Origin: Mesostigma viride
Lineage: Eukaryota > Streptophyta > Mesostigmatophyceae > Mesostigmatales > Mesostigmataceae
Direction of reading: 5' to 3'
Length of the DNA: 49,500 nt
Assembly (NCBI GenBank): GCA_009746045.1
Contig: RPFO01000213.1
Location: forward strand, 9,928,358-9,977,857
The translations under genes were made by a program, and so were the position numbers. Below, piece by piece: positions 22,087-38,700 of the stretch. The first letter of the stretch is position 1. Each line of letters begins with the position of its first letter. Under the pieces are notes generated by a model. That model made no database searches. It saw nothing but the letters and a program-made list of their open reading frames with translations, and was not told the origin of the DNA.

Positions 22087-22689
22087 TGAATGCTGGCAGG
22101 GCGAGGAACTCCTCCACCTTGTCGATCGGCGGGGTCGATGGGCCCATCGGGCCCACGGAGCTTGTGTTCCCGTGCGTAATAGTGCACTATCTTGGTGCAT
22201 TCTGCGTCGGGCAGTCGCATCCAGCCGCTGACCGTATTTAAAGCATGTCGGTAGTCTAGGTACGTACTGTCGCCATTTGCATGTGTTGTAGCAGAATTTC
22301 TTGGGCTCCAGATGGCGAGGCGCTTGGCGGTGGGTTTGCTGGCGGTTGGTTTTCGGGCCCAGTTGACTGGGCAAGGACGATGGCGAGTGGGTTGGGCAGG
22401 GAGCCGGAAAGCTCCTTTTCCAAACCCCGTTTTGCTTTTGGAGGCGTCATAGCTGCTTGTCACGTGCTGCTTTTTGGAGTCGATACTGCGTTTCAGCCGT
22501 AAACGATTCTACTGGCGAGTGCGTCTTAACAAGGCGCATCGAATGCAAGTGGTCTGGCCGAATTTGGGGCTCAGACGCAAAAGATCTGAACTCCGCCGTC
22601 AGCCATACCGCCGTCAGCCATTTTCGTTGTCCCCTTTATGGGCTGTCCTTGCTCGGGAGAATCTTGGTGACTATTGCACAATAGCTTCG

Positions 22690-22870
22690 GAAAAATATAT
22701 CAGCGAGATACCATGGTCCGGATTCTCCCAATTTCTGGCCTGCGCTGGTAGTCTCCTTGATATATCAGCGTGTGCGTCTTAGAAAGACGAAGCGATTGTG
22801 ATATTCACAGCCGAATTTGGTGCCCAAAACTGAAAGTTACATATGGGCTCCGCCGTCAGCCATGGCTACA
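22690..22870. repeat. Repeat X 3' end followed by an ORF1-element 5' UTR fragment
   Basis: 22690-22765 carries ATACCATGGTCCGGATTCTC to TAGTCTCCTTGATATAT of repeat X. 22770-22865 is, on the minus strand, a diverged ORF1-element 5' UTR (GGCTGACGGCGGAG, AAATTCGG, GTCTTTCTAAGACGCAC). Confidence 0.55.
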
Positions 22871-22918
22871 GTACCTCGTGGCTCGTGGCTCGTTTACTCC
22901 GGGAACATTCGTTTTGCT

Positions 22919-23384
22919 TAGGGTTGGGTCGGATACCGGTTTTAGCCCATCGGTACCGGAACCGGTACTTGCCCTCGGCTCCGGCCCGTTACCGGTATCG
23001 GTTACCGGGCAAGGCAATCGATACCGGTACCGGTTACCGTCGGTTACTGGTACCGGTACCCAAAGGCATGCCGAACCCTGGCCGAACCAGTGAAGCCCGG
23101 CTAAAAGTCCAGCGCTACTGTGCTAGTAGCACTCTCGTTACCATCGGTTACCGGTACCGATTACCATAGGTTACCGGTTACCGTTACCATATTGCTGTCT
23201 GAAAGACTTTCGAAATCTTTGCCGGGCTGGCTGTTGGCACTTGGGGCAGCGACGAAGTAAATGTAACCGAGCGGTAACCGAGTACCTCGGTTACCGAGGA
23301 TGTCCTTCGGTACCGGTACCGGTTACCGGGGAGGCCGTCCATCACCGGTATCGGTACGTACTACCGGTAACCGACCCAACCCTA
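22919..23384. mobile_element. hAT-type MITE, 466 bp
   Basis: The termini are inverted repeats TAGGGTTGGGTCGG (22919-22932) and CCGACCCAACCCTA (23371-23384). They are flanked by an 8-bp direct repeat with one mismatch, GTTTTGCT (22911-22918) and GTTTCGCT (23385-23392). Eight-base duplications and TAGGG/CAGGG ends are typical of hAT transposons. The interior has no coding capacity and is filled with variants of GGTTACCGGTACCGG on both strands, which can fold extensively and may be subterminal transposase-binding sites. A possible source of transposase is the family represented by the remnant at 2509-3125, but nothing links them directly. Confidence 0.85.
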
Positions 23385-23392
23385 GTTTCGCT

Positions 23393-24151
23393 GGATGGCT
23401 CTGAAATATTCATGCAATTATACTTAATAATTATACATAATGCTCACATGACACAGGTACGTGTAAATTAAATAATTAGATTACATGCAACTATAAAGCC
23501 ATTTTAGCGGGGGAAGCCAGGTAAAACATGCAATTTTTTTACGATTTATCAGAAATAAATGCAATAATTCCTCAACTGATCAGAAGTCAGCTTGGAAATG
23601 GAAAGGAAGGTAATACAAGAAACATGGCTGAAGAGCCATGTGCCATGTATTGATCATGGCTTTACGTACTTCAGGCACATTGTCACTGGCCCCGTACCTA
23701 ACAGACTACAGATATCGCAAAGCAACAAAGAACAAAAGGAGCAGATGATAGACATGAGCGAGCAAGCATCCAGACAAAACAAACAACAAACAAAGAAGCA
23801 TAGCAGCCCGGACAAAAAGGTTATCCCAGAAGAAGCGAAGCACAAGCCCACCCATAACGCCTCATGGTACACCTTGGCAAGAGTAACATATCCAAGCAAC
23901 CGCCTGGTTCCAACTGGGGTATCCTAAACTCAGAACCACGTCATGCACAGGAGATGGCTGACCCCAAACTGGTTCACCATCATGGCACCTAGACACCCCG
24001 CAGCAGCCAGTATATACACCCCTAGCAGTAAAGCCATCAGTGAAGGCCGGCACTGGCCAATCCTCTTTCAAGTCTCAGCTTGACAAGGAACCAAGGCTTG
24101 ACCAGTGACCAGTCACAACTAGACTAGGGATCATTCAGGCTAGACCAGTTC
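23393..24151 (-). other. NBR1 3' flank with candidate poly(A) signal
   Basis: No gene. On the minus strand the first TGTAA after the NBR1 stop is at 23481-23485, about 670 nt downstream. TGTAA is the usual poly(A) signal in volvocine green algae. The 3' UTR would then cover most of this stretch. Confidence 0.4.
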
Positions 24152-28587
<4,436 letters not shown>

Positions 28588-29778
28588 TTTCAGAAACTTG
28601 CGGATTTGAAGAGGCCACAAGCCAAGAGCAAAAATTACCTACTTTCGCAGTCGAATTTCTCTACAAGCCGCCACACCGCGTTCCGGATTATCCGCGGTGC
28701 AATTCCCACTACTAAAACCCCTACCCGTGCACGAAACTATTTCCTACGACCACGCGTGAGAGGGCTCCTCTCTCGCACGCTTTTCTACCCTTCCTTCTTC
28801 AGCTTGGCTTCTGGAAGGTCCCTAAATCGATCCCCGTGCCTCGCCGGGGAAACGTCGAACCGAAAGCCAACGTATGCAGACGAATCTCTACCTGACACGT
28901 GACCGCCATTATTGCCTGGTGGTTTGCCGTGACGCGACGATTTCTTCGTGCGGGCACCGTCACCAAGCAAGTCTGACTATGCTTCCGTACTGTGATCAGA
29001 AAGATCCTATTACATTAATAGTACTCCATTCGTTCGTACTCAATATACACTTTTTCAATCCCCTTTGTGCAAAGAACCTTGTGTATGGCACTTGGCAGCT
29101 GTTGGCGCTGCATGGGAAATGTGGCATGGTTGTGTGCAACGGATGCAACCTGCAACGTGCAAGGGAATGAAGGGATGCGCGACAAACATCATGCATGATG
29201 CAGCAGCTGCTCACCTCGAAGACGTTCAGCCCAGGGTGCTTGGCGCGACGGTCAGGTTCCTGCTGCGTGCGAGTTGGTAGCCTGTTGGCTGTAAGTACAG
29301 TCAAGTAGGTAGCGTGGGACACAACAACAACAACAACAACAACAACAGTCAAGTAGGTAGCCTAGACACCACCAGCGAGGCCGAGGTTCGATGTTACGTC
29401 CCCACCGCACGAAGTAGTACCTAAAAAACACGCCTTTTTACGTTCTCGCTTTCCATATGCAGGCTACCATACCAGAATGCGGGCACGAAAATGATAGAGG
29501 GAAGGACCACCTGAATGCCAGCTGCGCACTCGAGAGATGATTGCGACCTCTGGCCTGCAGGATGCAGTGCTGCCGAGCTAATCACGGGCATGAAGGGAAA
29601 GGGTAACGCAAGGATCCTGGAGCACTTGGGGGCCAAGTCATAAGAATGTGTCTAGACGACGAACCGGCATTAGGGAGACCACTCTAATCAGTTCAAGACT
29701 GCGATTTGGGACTTTGCTAACATCCAAGTAAAAAGGAATACACCAACTGACATACTCTGTTGCACCTGACTCCGTCAA
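28588..29778. promoter_or_regulatory. Divergent NBR1/COG8 intergenic region
   Basis: 1191 bp separate the two start codons, so both promoters and 5' leaders must lie here. I see no TATA box that I would defend. A short (AAC)n run of nine units stands at 29321-29347. A B-box-like GGTTCGATGTTACG occurs at about 29388 but no tRNA fold goes with it. Confidence 0.4.
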
Positions 29779-32700
29779 ATGGAGGAGTCTTACGGCAGCC
29801 ATACAGTACAGGATGAGCGGCATGACGCCTACCTGTCAGAACTTCTGTCCTACAGCCTTGACCGTCTAAATAAGGTTTGTCGTAAGTTTCTCCTTTTTCC
29901 CCTTGGAGCTGCTATCGATATCCTTGTGCTCCCTTTTGTTCACGGCCTGGGCTCTGCAGTGAGCATGCCTGTTGCATGCCGGCCTTACGCCCAGTGCACT
30001 GTTTGTTTGCTTCTCCATGCATCATAACCCCCGACTTGACCGCCACGTCGACTGCAACCCTGGTCGCCCGCATGTATGCTACAGGAGCCCGAGCTACTCC
30101 GGGCGGATGGCGAGCGGATACAGGGTCAAATGCAGGAGGTGGCCGTGGCGCACTACCGGGCGTTCATCACGAGCGCCGAGTGCGTCCACGTCGTACGGGA
30201 AGAGATGACACGGATAGGGTCGCGGCTAGACCACTTGGTACGTATTCATGACGTGGCATCGCACGTTTTTGTCGTGCAACTGTGCAAGCCGTTTGGAGAC
30301 AATGAGTCTGCAAGCCACTTGAGGCGTTGGGGAGCCTGGGGAGTGGTCAGGAGGTTATGCTGGGAGCGCATGCCAGGGAGTACTTAACCAGCTCAAATGG
30401 CGTCGCTACGAGCACAAGGTTAGGAATCTAATTTCCCCCCCGCCGGCAGAGCTAAGGCGGGGAAAAACCTTCCTGACTCCCAGGGGTCCTGATGACAGCT
30501 AGCTCCCCCTGTTATTGCCACATTTCTTCTCCCAAGCAAGGCTTTTCCTCCCCTGGCACCACTGAGCAGGCAGCCTTGTAGCAACGGCCTTTGGCGGTCA
30601 TGCATCCCTCAAGAACTTTATGGACCATATGCTAGTATCCATGGCCTACCAGAGGTGGTCACAACCTTTTCCAGTGCCTGGGGGTTGCCGTGCCAAGCCA
30701 TAGCTTATGTCGCCAACAGCATCCACCCTGGTAGAGAGCAGAGGTATATGACATATGTAAATATATGTATATGACGGCCAGGGTGGTATGCAGCTGAGGA
30801 AGCCGTCGTGAGTCGGACGCCAGCAAGTAACGCACCGCCGTGACCGTGACGGAGAAGGTGGCAACATTCTGAAGGGGGCCGCTTCTGGCCTTGGGAGGCC
30901 ATTAGGCGCATTGTGCGGCTATCGTCGCGCGTGGGGGCATGGCATTGTTGCGAGTTGCCAGGTAGGCGGCAAGTGGGGCGAATACCTCCAAGTGGTTAGT
31001 GGGGAGTATGTGCCTGGAGGCTTCGATGCTTTCAATTACTGCCTGGAGGTGCCTGCTGCCTGGCTCAAGAAGAGGCCATTTTTTTGGAAGGCCTCACATG
31101 ATGGCGATGGTGGCCATGGTAATAATGATGGTTAAGGTGTCTTGTGGTGTGATTGTGTTTGTAACGTGTGGCATTTGAAATCAGGATGACGCGCACAAAC
31201 ATTTTGCGTGTGCATCGGGCGAGGCTGAACGCACGCTGCCTTTCCTAGGGAGCCCACGTTGACGTGACAGCGGATTCTGCCGCCGTGTGCAAGGGATAGA
31301 TAGCATGGCAAACCGGTCGACCATCCATCAATCCCATGCCATCCATGGTTGCCTATGGGCTTGTCTGCATGCCTCCTCCCAGCAAGGTTCGCGTACGTGA
31401 ACCTCCTGCCCTGCGTGCCCTGTCCATACACTATCGCCCGCAACGGTAACAAATCTGACATTATGCGGTCCTGGGGTCACCCCCCTTGCCCTTGACCCTT
31501 CCCCCCCGAGCTGACCCTGTGCATATTTCCACCAGCCAGCAAGCAGACGTGACTCCCCATTCACACGGGTCCACAAACAACTATATATCTAAGAACCATG
31601 CCTCTAACCAACAACCGTACCCCCCCTCGCCGCCCACCACGCCACCCTGGACATCAAACCACCCCCCCACCAGGTGGAGTATTTGCCCGAGCTGACCAAA
31701 GGCTGCGAGAGCTTTGTGGAGGACGCGAACCAGATCCTGGCCGCGCGCAAGCTCAACCGCGTGCTGCTGGCGAACCACGGGCCGCTGCTGGACCTGCTGG
31801 AGATCCCGCAGCTGATGGACACGTAGGTTTGGTTGATGGGTCTATTCGTTGCTACGGTGGGGGGGACCAACCTGCGGGTGGTAGGGGCAAGCTGTGGGGG
31901 ATACCCCAGCGCCTCGTGACATGTAGGTGGTTGGAGGCAACTTGGTGGACACTAAAGGTGGTAGGGGCCACGTGCCAACCTGTTAAAGACTCGGCAGCCG
32001 AGGTCATCGTGTGATCTCTCGAACGCCTAGGTCACTATGTGATGCGCCCCGGTCACTATGCGATGCGCCCCGGTCACTATGTGATACACACACGCAGGTT
32101 GTTAGGGCAACATAGTTAGGTTGTTGAAATTTCAACCTCTTGAGCGGGGGGGGGGGGGGGTAAGGGGGGTGTGGGGGTGGGGGTGGGGGTAGAGGGGGGG
32201 CAGGGCGCGACAAGGGGATGCTGATGGACTTTGGGGGTTTGGGAAGACACCGATTCATGGGTATGAGGGACTACGTTGGGCAGATCGCTTCTATCCGTGG
32301 TGCGCTGCCAACCTCGTTCTGCATCATTAAAATGATCAAGGCCACATTCATTTCGTTTCACTGTTCAGGCAGCTAGCCCGCAGCATGAGTCGCTGCCTCT
32401 ATGCTGCTGCCTCCCCATATTGTATTGTAACACCCCCTGACTGTTCTGCTGTCCTTCCTGCATGCCCCACCACATCCCCCCCTTACCCCCCAAAACGCAC
32501 ACCCTCCAAAAAAAATCACGTCTGCCCCTTCCCTTTCCCCAGCTGCGTGCGCAACGGCAACTACGACGAGGCGCTGGACCTGGAGGCGCTGGTGGCGAAG
32601 CTGGCGACGATGCACTCGAGGTATTTAGTGGTAGCGTTTGTAATGTTGCACTTATTAGCTGGCGACGATGCACGCGAGGTACGGTGCTGGCATTCGTACT

Positions 32701-35700
32701 GTTATACTCCTAGCCGTCACTGTGCGCTGTAGGTGGGTGCCGCCATCGGTACTGCATCCACCCCCATGGTGGCATCAGAACACCCCCAACGCATGCTGTA
32801 TGCATACTGCCACTACAGTATGCGTACTCTACGGTGCTCCTGTCACACCCACACAAAATATGCAATACAAGGAATACCGTCACTCATGACTTACGCCGGG
32901 CTCGCTGGATAAAGCGGGGTCAACCCAACTTTAGGCGTGAACGCAACTCAAGGCGTGAATGGATGTCCTAAATTGTACTCATTTGAACTAAAGGTACTAG
33001 AACATACTACGCAATCTAAACTAAATTGAACGAACGATGCTGAAATCCTAGGCGACCCAACTTGACGGGGTGAGCTTAAGGCTTGCATGACTGTGCCCAT
33101 GCATACATGCAACACCCGCACAAAACGCGCAAGACCCACACACCCATGCCTTAGCCACACAGCTCATATCCCCCTCCACACTCCTGTCACTTTTTCAGGC
33201 TCATCTCACTAAATGGATGTTATTGTTCAAGTCTGTGCGTGCAGCCTCTCCGTCATCCGGCCGCTGCCCCAAACTCACGTCCTAACGCCCCACCCTCCCT
33301 TTGCTGGCATCTGCACCCACAGCCTTGCCGTCATCCGGCTGCTCGCGGTGGAGGTGGGCCACACCACGCAGCTCATGCTGTCGCAGCTCCTGCAGCGCTT
33401 GCGGTCTAACATACAGGTGAGGCGCCGCGCCGCCGTGGGCCATGGTTACTGTTTGAAATCAAAACTAACATTGTTGAGGGGCTTGGTCACTGCTTGAAAT
33501 CAAACTAGCATTGTCGTGGGGCATGGTTACTGCTTGAAATCAGGATTAGTATACAAGATTATTTGTTTATATCATATGCATGTATACACTGATAAGCACG
33601 TTGTATTGCTAGTTCCTGCAGTATGGGTGGATAGATGCGTGTGGTAGATTGCGCGTGAGTATGCATCGAAACCCTGAGCGTGTCTGGCCTACACGCAAAT
33701 GGTGTGGGTGCTCTGCTGCAAAGGCAACTTAGACAATACCAATGCCGATGCCTACACTAGATCGCCAAGTACCATGTGCGAGGGTGTGCTGAAGGTGTGC
33801 GGATCCGTAGTAACGATCGTCCTCCAGGTACCACCTTCTGGCATCCCAAAGTATCGCCCTCTGGCTAGTGGCCCCCCGGCTGGTTGGTGCTGTACTGGTG
33901 TGTGGCTGTCAGCCACGAGGCCCAACAGTACAAGCGTCAGCAAGTCTCAATGCAACCCGTAAAGTTGGACAAAGAAAATCCTCTTTGGCCTAGGGCTCCT
34001 GATCGCGTTGTAGTTTCCTCACTCACATTCCAGGCAAACTTTCGTGGCTGTATTTCAGGCAAGCAATCATGACAGGGCCTTTGCCTGCAAGCCGGTGATT
34101 TGCAGGGCAGGTCTTCTTTGTCTCCTTTTCCTCTTCCCTTCTTTTTTGTTTCCCCCATTGTTCGTCTTCTTTTATTCAGGATTCATGTTCTTTTATATGT
34201 CACCTCGTCGGTACCGGCATCTCCGCATGCGTGTTGACATAACCCTTCGACATCGCCGCTTTTTCGCCCGTGCCCCCATTTCTTCCCCTCCACATGTGTC
34301 AGCTGCCGGAGTGCCTGCGCGTGGTTGGCTACCTTCGCCGCCTCGCGGTGTTCGACGAGTACGACATGCGGCTGCAGGTGAGCTCTTGCTTCGTCGTTTG
34401 TCTTTTTGTTCACGCATCGCAAAGTTTCCGCAATCCTCATATCTTGCTTTGTGTACCCATGGGCCACGATGACGTGCGTCCGAAGGCGCTTCCTTGCCTG
34501 CCGCAGGTGCTCACTCGCCGCTGTTTATGCGCGCTAACTAGCTATGGTTATCAAGAGATCGAAAAGCACGAGGCAAGCAGCATGAGACCAGTGGCATGAG
34601 ACCAGTGGCATGGGACCAGTGGCGTGGGACCAGTGGCATGAGACCAGTGGCATGGGACCAGTGGCATGGGACCAGCCGCGTGGTACCAGCATCACAGGGT
34701 AAGGAGCAGCACCGGGTAACGCGCGTGTCCGGCACGGTTGCGATGCCGCTGCAGGAGAGCCATAGTCTGTCTTTTCGTCATGACCAGCATTCACACGCGC
34801 GTTGTTTTATCGCCACCCGTGGTCAGGTTGCAGCGTTGGAAAGATGTATTCCTGGCAGCACCATTGACCCAGATTCCCCTTGTATTCGAGCAGCTCCCTT
34901 CCCCCAGTGAGAGCAGATCTCTTGGCATTGATATCTGTTGGCATTGATATCTGTTGGCCTGGCAACCAGACGCTGCATGCCCTTCTCCAGGTGCCCAACG
35001 TGTACGTGCTTTCCACGCATCACTCAGCACTCCCCTCTTCCCCCCCGCCCCAATACCTAAAACCTCCAGCACCCAACTCTCCTTGTCCACGACCCCGCAA
35101 CATAGAACCCCCCACAAGATCCCAATCCGAATCCTTGGCAGACCCCAACATCCACAACCACTTACATGGCTGACATGCTAACTTAAAAAATGTTAACCTA
35201 GCATGCGCACCCCCCGAAATGCACATCCCCCCCCCCCACGCACACATACAACCAAACAACCAACCATCCCCCGTGCAGTTCCTGCGCTGCCGCGAGTCCT
35301 GGCTGTCGGACATCATCGAAGACCTGGACAAGAGCAGCCCCTACGACTACTTGAAGCGCGTGACCGACGCCCACCGCGTGCACCTGTTCGATGTCGTCAT
35401 GCAGTACCGCGCCATCTTCGCGGACGACACGTCCGCGCAAGAGGACGTGGCCAAGGACTGTGGCATGCTCTACAGCTGGGCCACGCACCGGGTACATAAT
35501 AGTTATGCTGGTCATCGTCTGCCTCGTGTCTATTCTGCGTATCCGTGGCATGGCCAAGGACTGCGGCATGTGTTAGCTCCCAGGTGGAGACTGCTAGACA
35601 CGCCAGCTGAACTCTCGAGTCCGCCTCGGGGTGCCACCTTCGAGGCATGACACATGGCGCAGAGAATCTCGTATAGAGATTGCCGCGGAGAATCACGTAG

Positions 35701-38700
35701 CAGCGGTTAGCGGGAACACGTGCGCGACGCGATGGTGGTCCCGTGGCGGCTCGTGCCATGTCTGTTCCCCAATAGTGCAGACCTGTTGATATCCTTTAAT
35801 CCCCGCCATCCCTTGTCCCTAATCCCTTGTCCCTAATCCCCATCCCTTGTCCCTAATCCCCACCATCCCTTGTCCCTTATCCCCGCCATCCCTTGTCCCC
35901 ACATCACACCCACACACGCTTGACAGTGAAATACCCTTGACAGTGGACACTCATCCGTCCCCGCACCGATGGGGGTGCATAGTTCCCCCTGTGGCCATCC
36001 AACATAGGCAAATGCCTAGTAAATCTAAAATGTGGCTTATATAGTAGTATCATGCTAAATCCCCTCCACCACAACCACCTTCCCCCTGTGGCCATAGTTT
36101 CTCCTACGGCCATCCAACATAGGCAAATGCCTAGTAAATCTAAAATGTGGCTTATATAGTAGTATCATGGTAAATCCCCTCCGCCACAACCACCTTCCCC
36201 CTGTGGCCATAGTTTCTCCTATGGCCATCCAACATAGGCAAATGCCTAGTAAATCTAAAATGTGGCTTATATAGTAGTATCATGCTAAATCCCCTCCACC
36301 ACAACCACCTTCCCCCTGTGGCCATAGTTTCTCCTATGGCCATCCAACATAGGCAAATGCCTAGTAAATCTAAAATGTGGCTTATATAGTAGTATCATGC
36401 TAAATCCCTCCACCACAACCACCTTCCCCCTGTGGCCATAGTTCCTCCTCCCCACACCAGCATTCCCCAGTGGGGCTCTCGTCCTCCTGCTTGATGAAGC
36501 ACCAACCCACAGATGTGCACCTACCTGGACGTGCTGCGCTCCAACACCCGTTTCATGAATCCTTCTCTCTTTCATCCCCTGGTTGCTGCCCTACCTGCCT
36601 CCTCTCTCCCATCCCCCCCCACCTCCCCCAGATATGCACCTACCTGGACGTGCTGCGCGCCACGCTACCTTCCATCGCGGAAGGGGGGTCCCTCGCGAGT
36701 GTGCTCGAGCACTGCATGGTGGGTGGGTGCGGACAACGTTAATTACATACTAGTAAATGTACGGCACCTGCTGCACACGTAAGTGGTCTGCTCGAGCACT
36801 GCATGGTGGGTGGGTGCGGACAATGACATAGTATCTGCTGCACATGTAACTTGTCCGCCCGATCACTGCACGGCGGGTTTATGCGGGGGCACCCTTATCT
36901 ATTGGAACGGAGCATGGTGGGTTGTTTATATCATATGTGGAGCAGAGGTGTTTATAATGCTAAGAATAATGTGCTACCTGTTGCATATTGTAGATAGTGG
37001 GAATGTGATTTGTCGTGATGGGGGGCTGTGAATTTGTGTCCATTGATTATCACACCGTACTATACCAATAACAAATAATAATAGTCATAATTATAATAAC
37101 AACAACAATACTACTACTACTACTAATAATAATAATAATACGACAATAGTTTGGGTTGTCTGCTTGATAGTTTGGGTACGGAGATGCTGGGTCCTGACCC
37201 CATGCGTATCTGGGGATGGCTGACCTTTCTCACAGGGTATCCGTCACGGTACTGTCGGTACATTACATGCCGTGCTAGGTTTTAGCTACAGGCGTTAGAC
37301 AATCAAAGACTCTCGTGGGTATGCTTAAGACGCTCAATATCTTTTAGGTAAAGATAACGGCAGGCTCGAGCTACCATGGTCCGGATTCTCCCGATTTCTG
37401 GCCTGCGCTGGTTGTCCCCTTGATCTTGTCGGTGTCTTGTTGTTTCGCTCGTGTGTGCGCGGTTGGTGCGGTCCCCCTCTGCTCACATGCCCTGTGCACA
37501 TCGTGTTGAATGCCCTAATATCACTTCAGTAAATGTTAGCCGTAGTGTGTCTAATGGACTGTGTCTAACTGTCTCACCTACTTCATATGTCTTTTACTTC
37601 CCCTGCACATCTCTCCCCTCCCCTGCCAGTGCTTTGCAAGGCAACCCCAAGTGGGTTTTGGTCTCCGATCTCGTCGTACGCTCCACGTCTTACCCGTTTT
37701 CCCGATGCTTGTGCGCCGGCTTCTCTGTGTACTACCGTAGCCTCCCCCTCCGCGTTCCGTCTCACTCTCTCGTGCGTTCTGGGATGGTCCGCCCCTCATT
37801 CACACGATCCTCCTGCTCTGCTCACGTGCCCTGCTCATGCATGCCTCGTCATGCCCCCATGCTTGATTCATGCCTTGCCCCCACGCATGGGATGCTACCC
37901 CCCACGCATGGGATGCTACCCCCCACGCATGGGATGCTACCCCATCCTTCGTTCCGCGGCATCCACCTGACCTGTGCATGTTATGCTCACCTTTCCCATG
38001 CATGCGTCCCTCGTATTACCCTCTGCCCTCGTGCCCTCGTGCCCTCGTGCCCTCGTGCCCTCGTGCCCTCGTGCCCTCGTGCCCTCGTGCCCTCGTGCCC
38101 TCGTGCCCTCGTGCCCTCGTGCCCTCGTGCCCTCGTGCCCTCGTGCCCTCGTGCCCTCGTGCCCTCGTGCCCTCGTGCCCACTTGCCCACGTGCCCTCGT
38201 GCCCTCATGCCCGCGTGACCTTGTGCAGTACTGCGGCCTCTCCCTCGGGCGCGTCGGGCTCGACTTCCGTGGGTTGCTGCCGCCGCTCTTTGAGACGTGA
38301 GTTTTGTCGCCTTGGGGGACGCGCATTTAGGCTTTTTGAGGCGTGAGTTTTTGCTTTGGGGGACGCGAGTTTTAGTTTTGATGCTCTTTGAGACGCGAGC
38401 TCCCTTGATTTTGGTGACACGATTTTCGCCGCCCTTGAACCTTGCTGAGTGAATGTTGTTGAGTTCTGCCACTCTTTTTTTGAGATCTGAATGTTGTTGT
38501 TGTTGTTTTTGCATCATCCTTCAACGTTTGCGCAAGCCCACGTTGCCTTTCGAAGCCGTGGCAAGTAACCACAACTAGAGAACTATGTCTAACAGCCCGG
38601 ATTTGTCAATGAGATTAAACCACTGCAGGCCAGCCTTGCGAAGCCGTAGCCGCTTGAGGCCCTTGCGTAGCAAGCCTCTTTGAGACACGACTATTGAGGC

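Larger units (their letters stand above)
18872..22450 (-). pseudogene. ORF1p-like gene of element C/E, interrupted by element D
   Basis: The start ATG is at 22448-22450 (MTPPKAKRGLEKEL) after a 5' UTR with hairpin (22519-22540). The N-terminal part ends at the insertion (SIQPSPL), and the reading resumes at 19962 with IASGHPLQLLQAH. The coiled coil lies at about 19780-19480, the RRM at about 19330-19080 and the C-terminal domain (LTPAQQQQLRDLWPEYLRHK, VYWRG) ends at a stop at 18872-18874. Several frameshifts are present. The protein family is that of copies A and D. Confidence 0.65.
18433..22671 (-). mobile_element. ORF1-only retroelement C/E, full length, split by element D
   Basis: The two halves are 22076-22671 (5' UTR and ORF1 N-terminus) and 18433-19962 (coiled coil, RRM, C-terminal domain, 3' UTR, stem-loop, tail). 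They are separated by element D (19963-22075) and its 11-bp target-site duplication. Outside, TATTGCGCAAT (18422-18432) and TATTGCACAAT (22672-22682) form an 11-bp duplication with one mismatch. Removing D and one copy of its duplication leaves 2115 bp, almost exactly the 2113 bp of D itself. That agreement supports both pairs of ends. Confidence 0.75.

Noticed and set aside
23592-23927. 111-codon plus-strand frame
   Set aside because: Lies in the probable NBR1 3' UTR, antisense, with no recognisable domain.
29380-29402. B-box-like GGTTCGATGTTACG in the NBR1/COG8 intergenic region
   Set aside because: No matching A box or stem structure was found.
35995-38212. Possible CRISPR-like or regulatory direct-repeat arrays
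   Set aside because: The arrays are contiguous tandem repeats without unique spacers, in a eukaryotic intron.
37870-38346. Repetitive Ser-Cys-Pro-Arg-Ala-Leu-Val-Pro protein
   Set aside because: Frame through the 8-bp minisatellite in COG8 intron 8.
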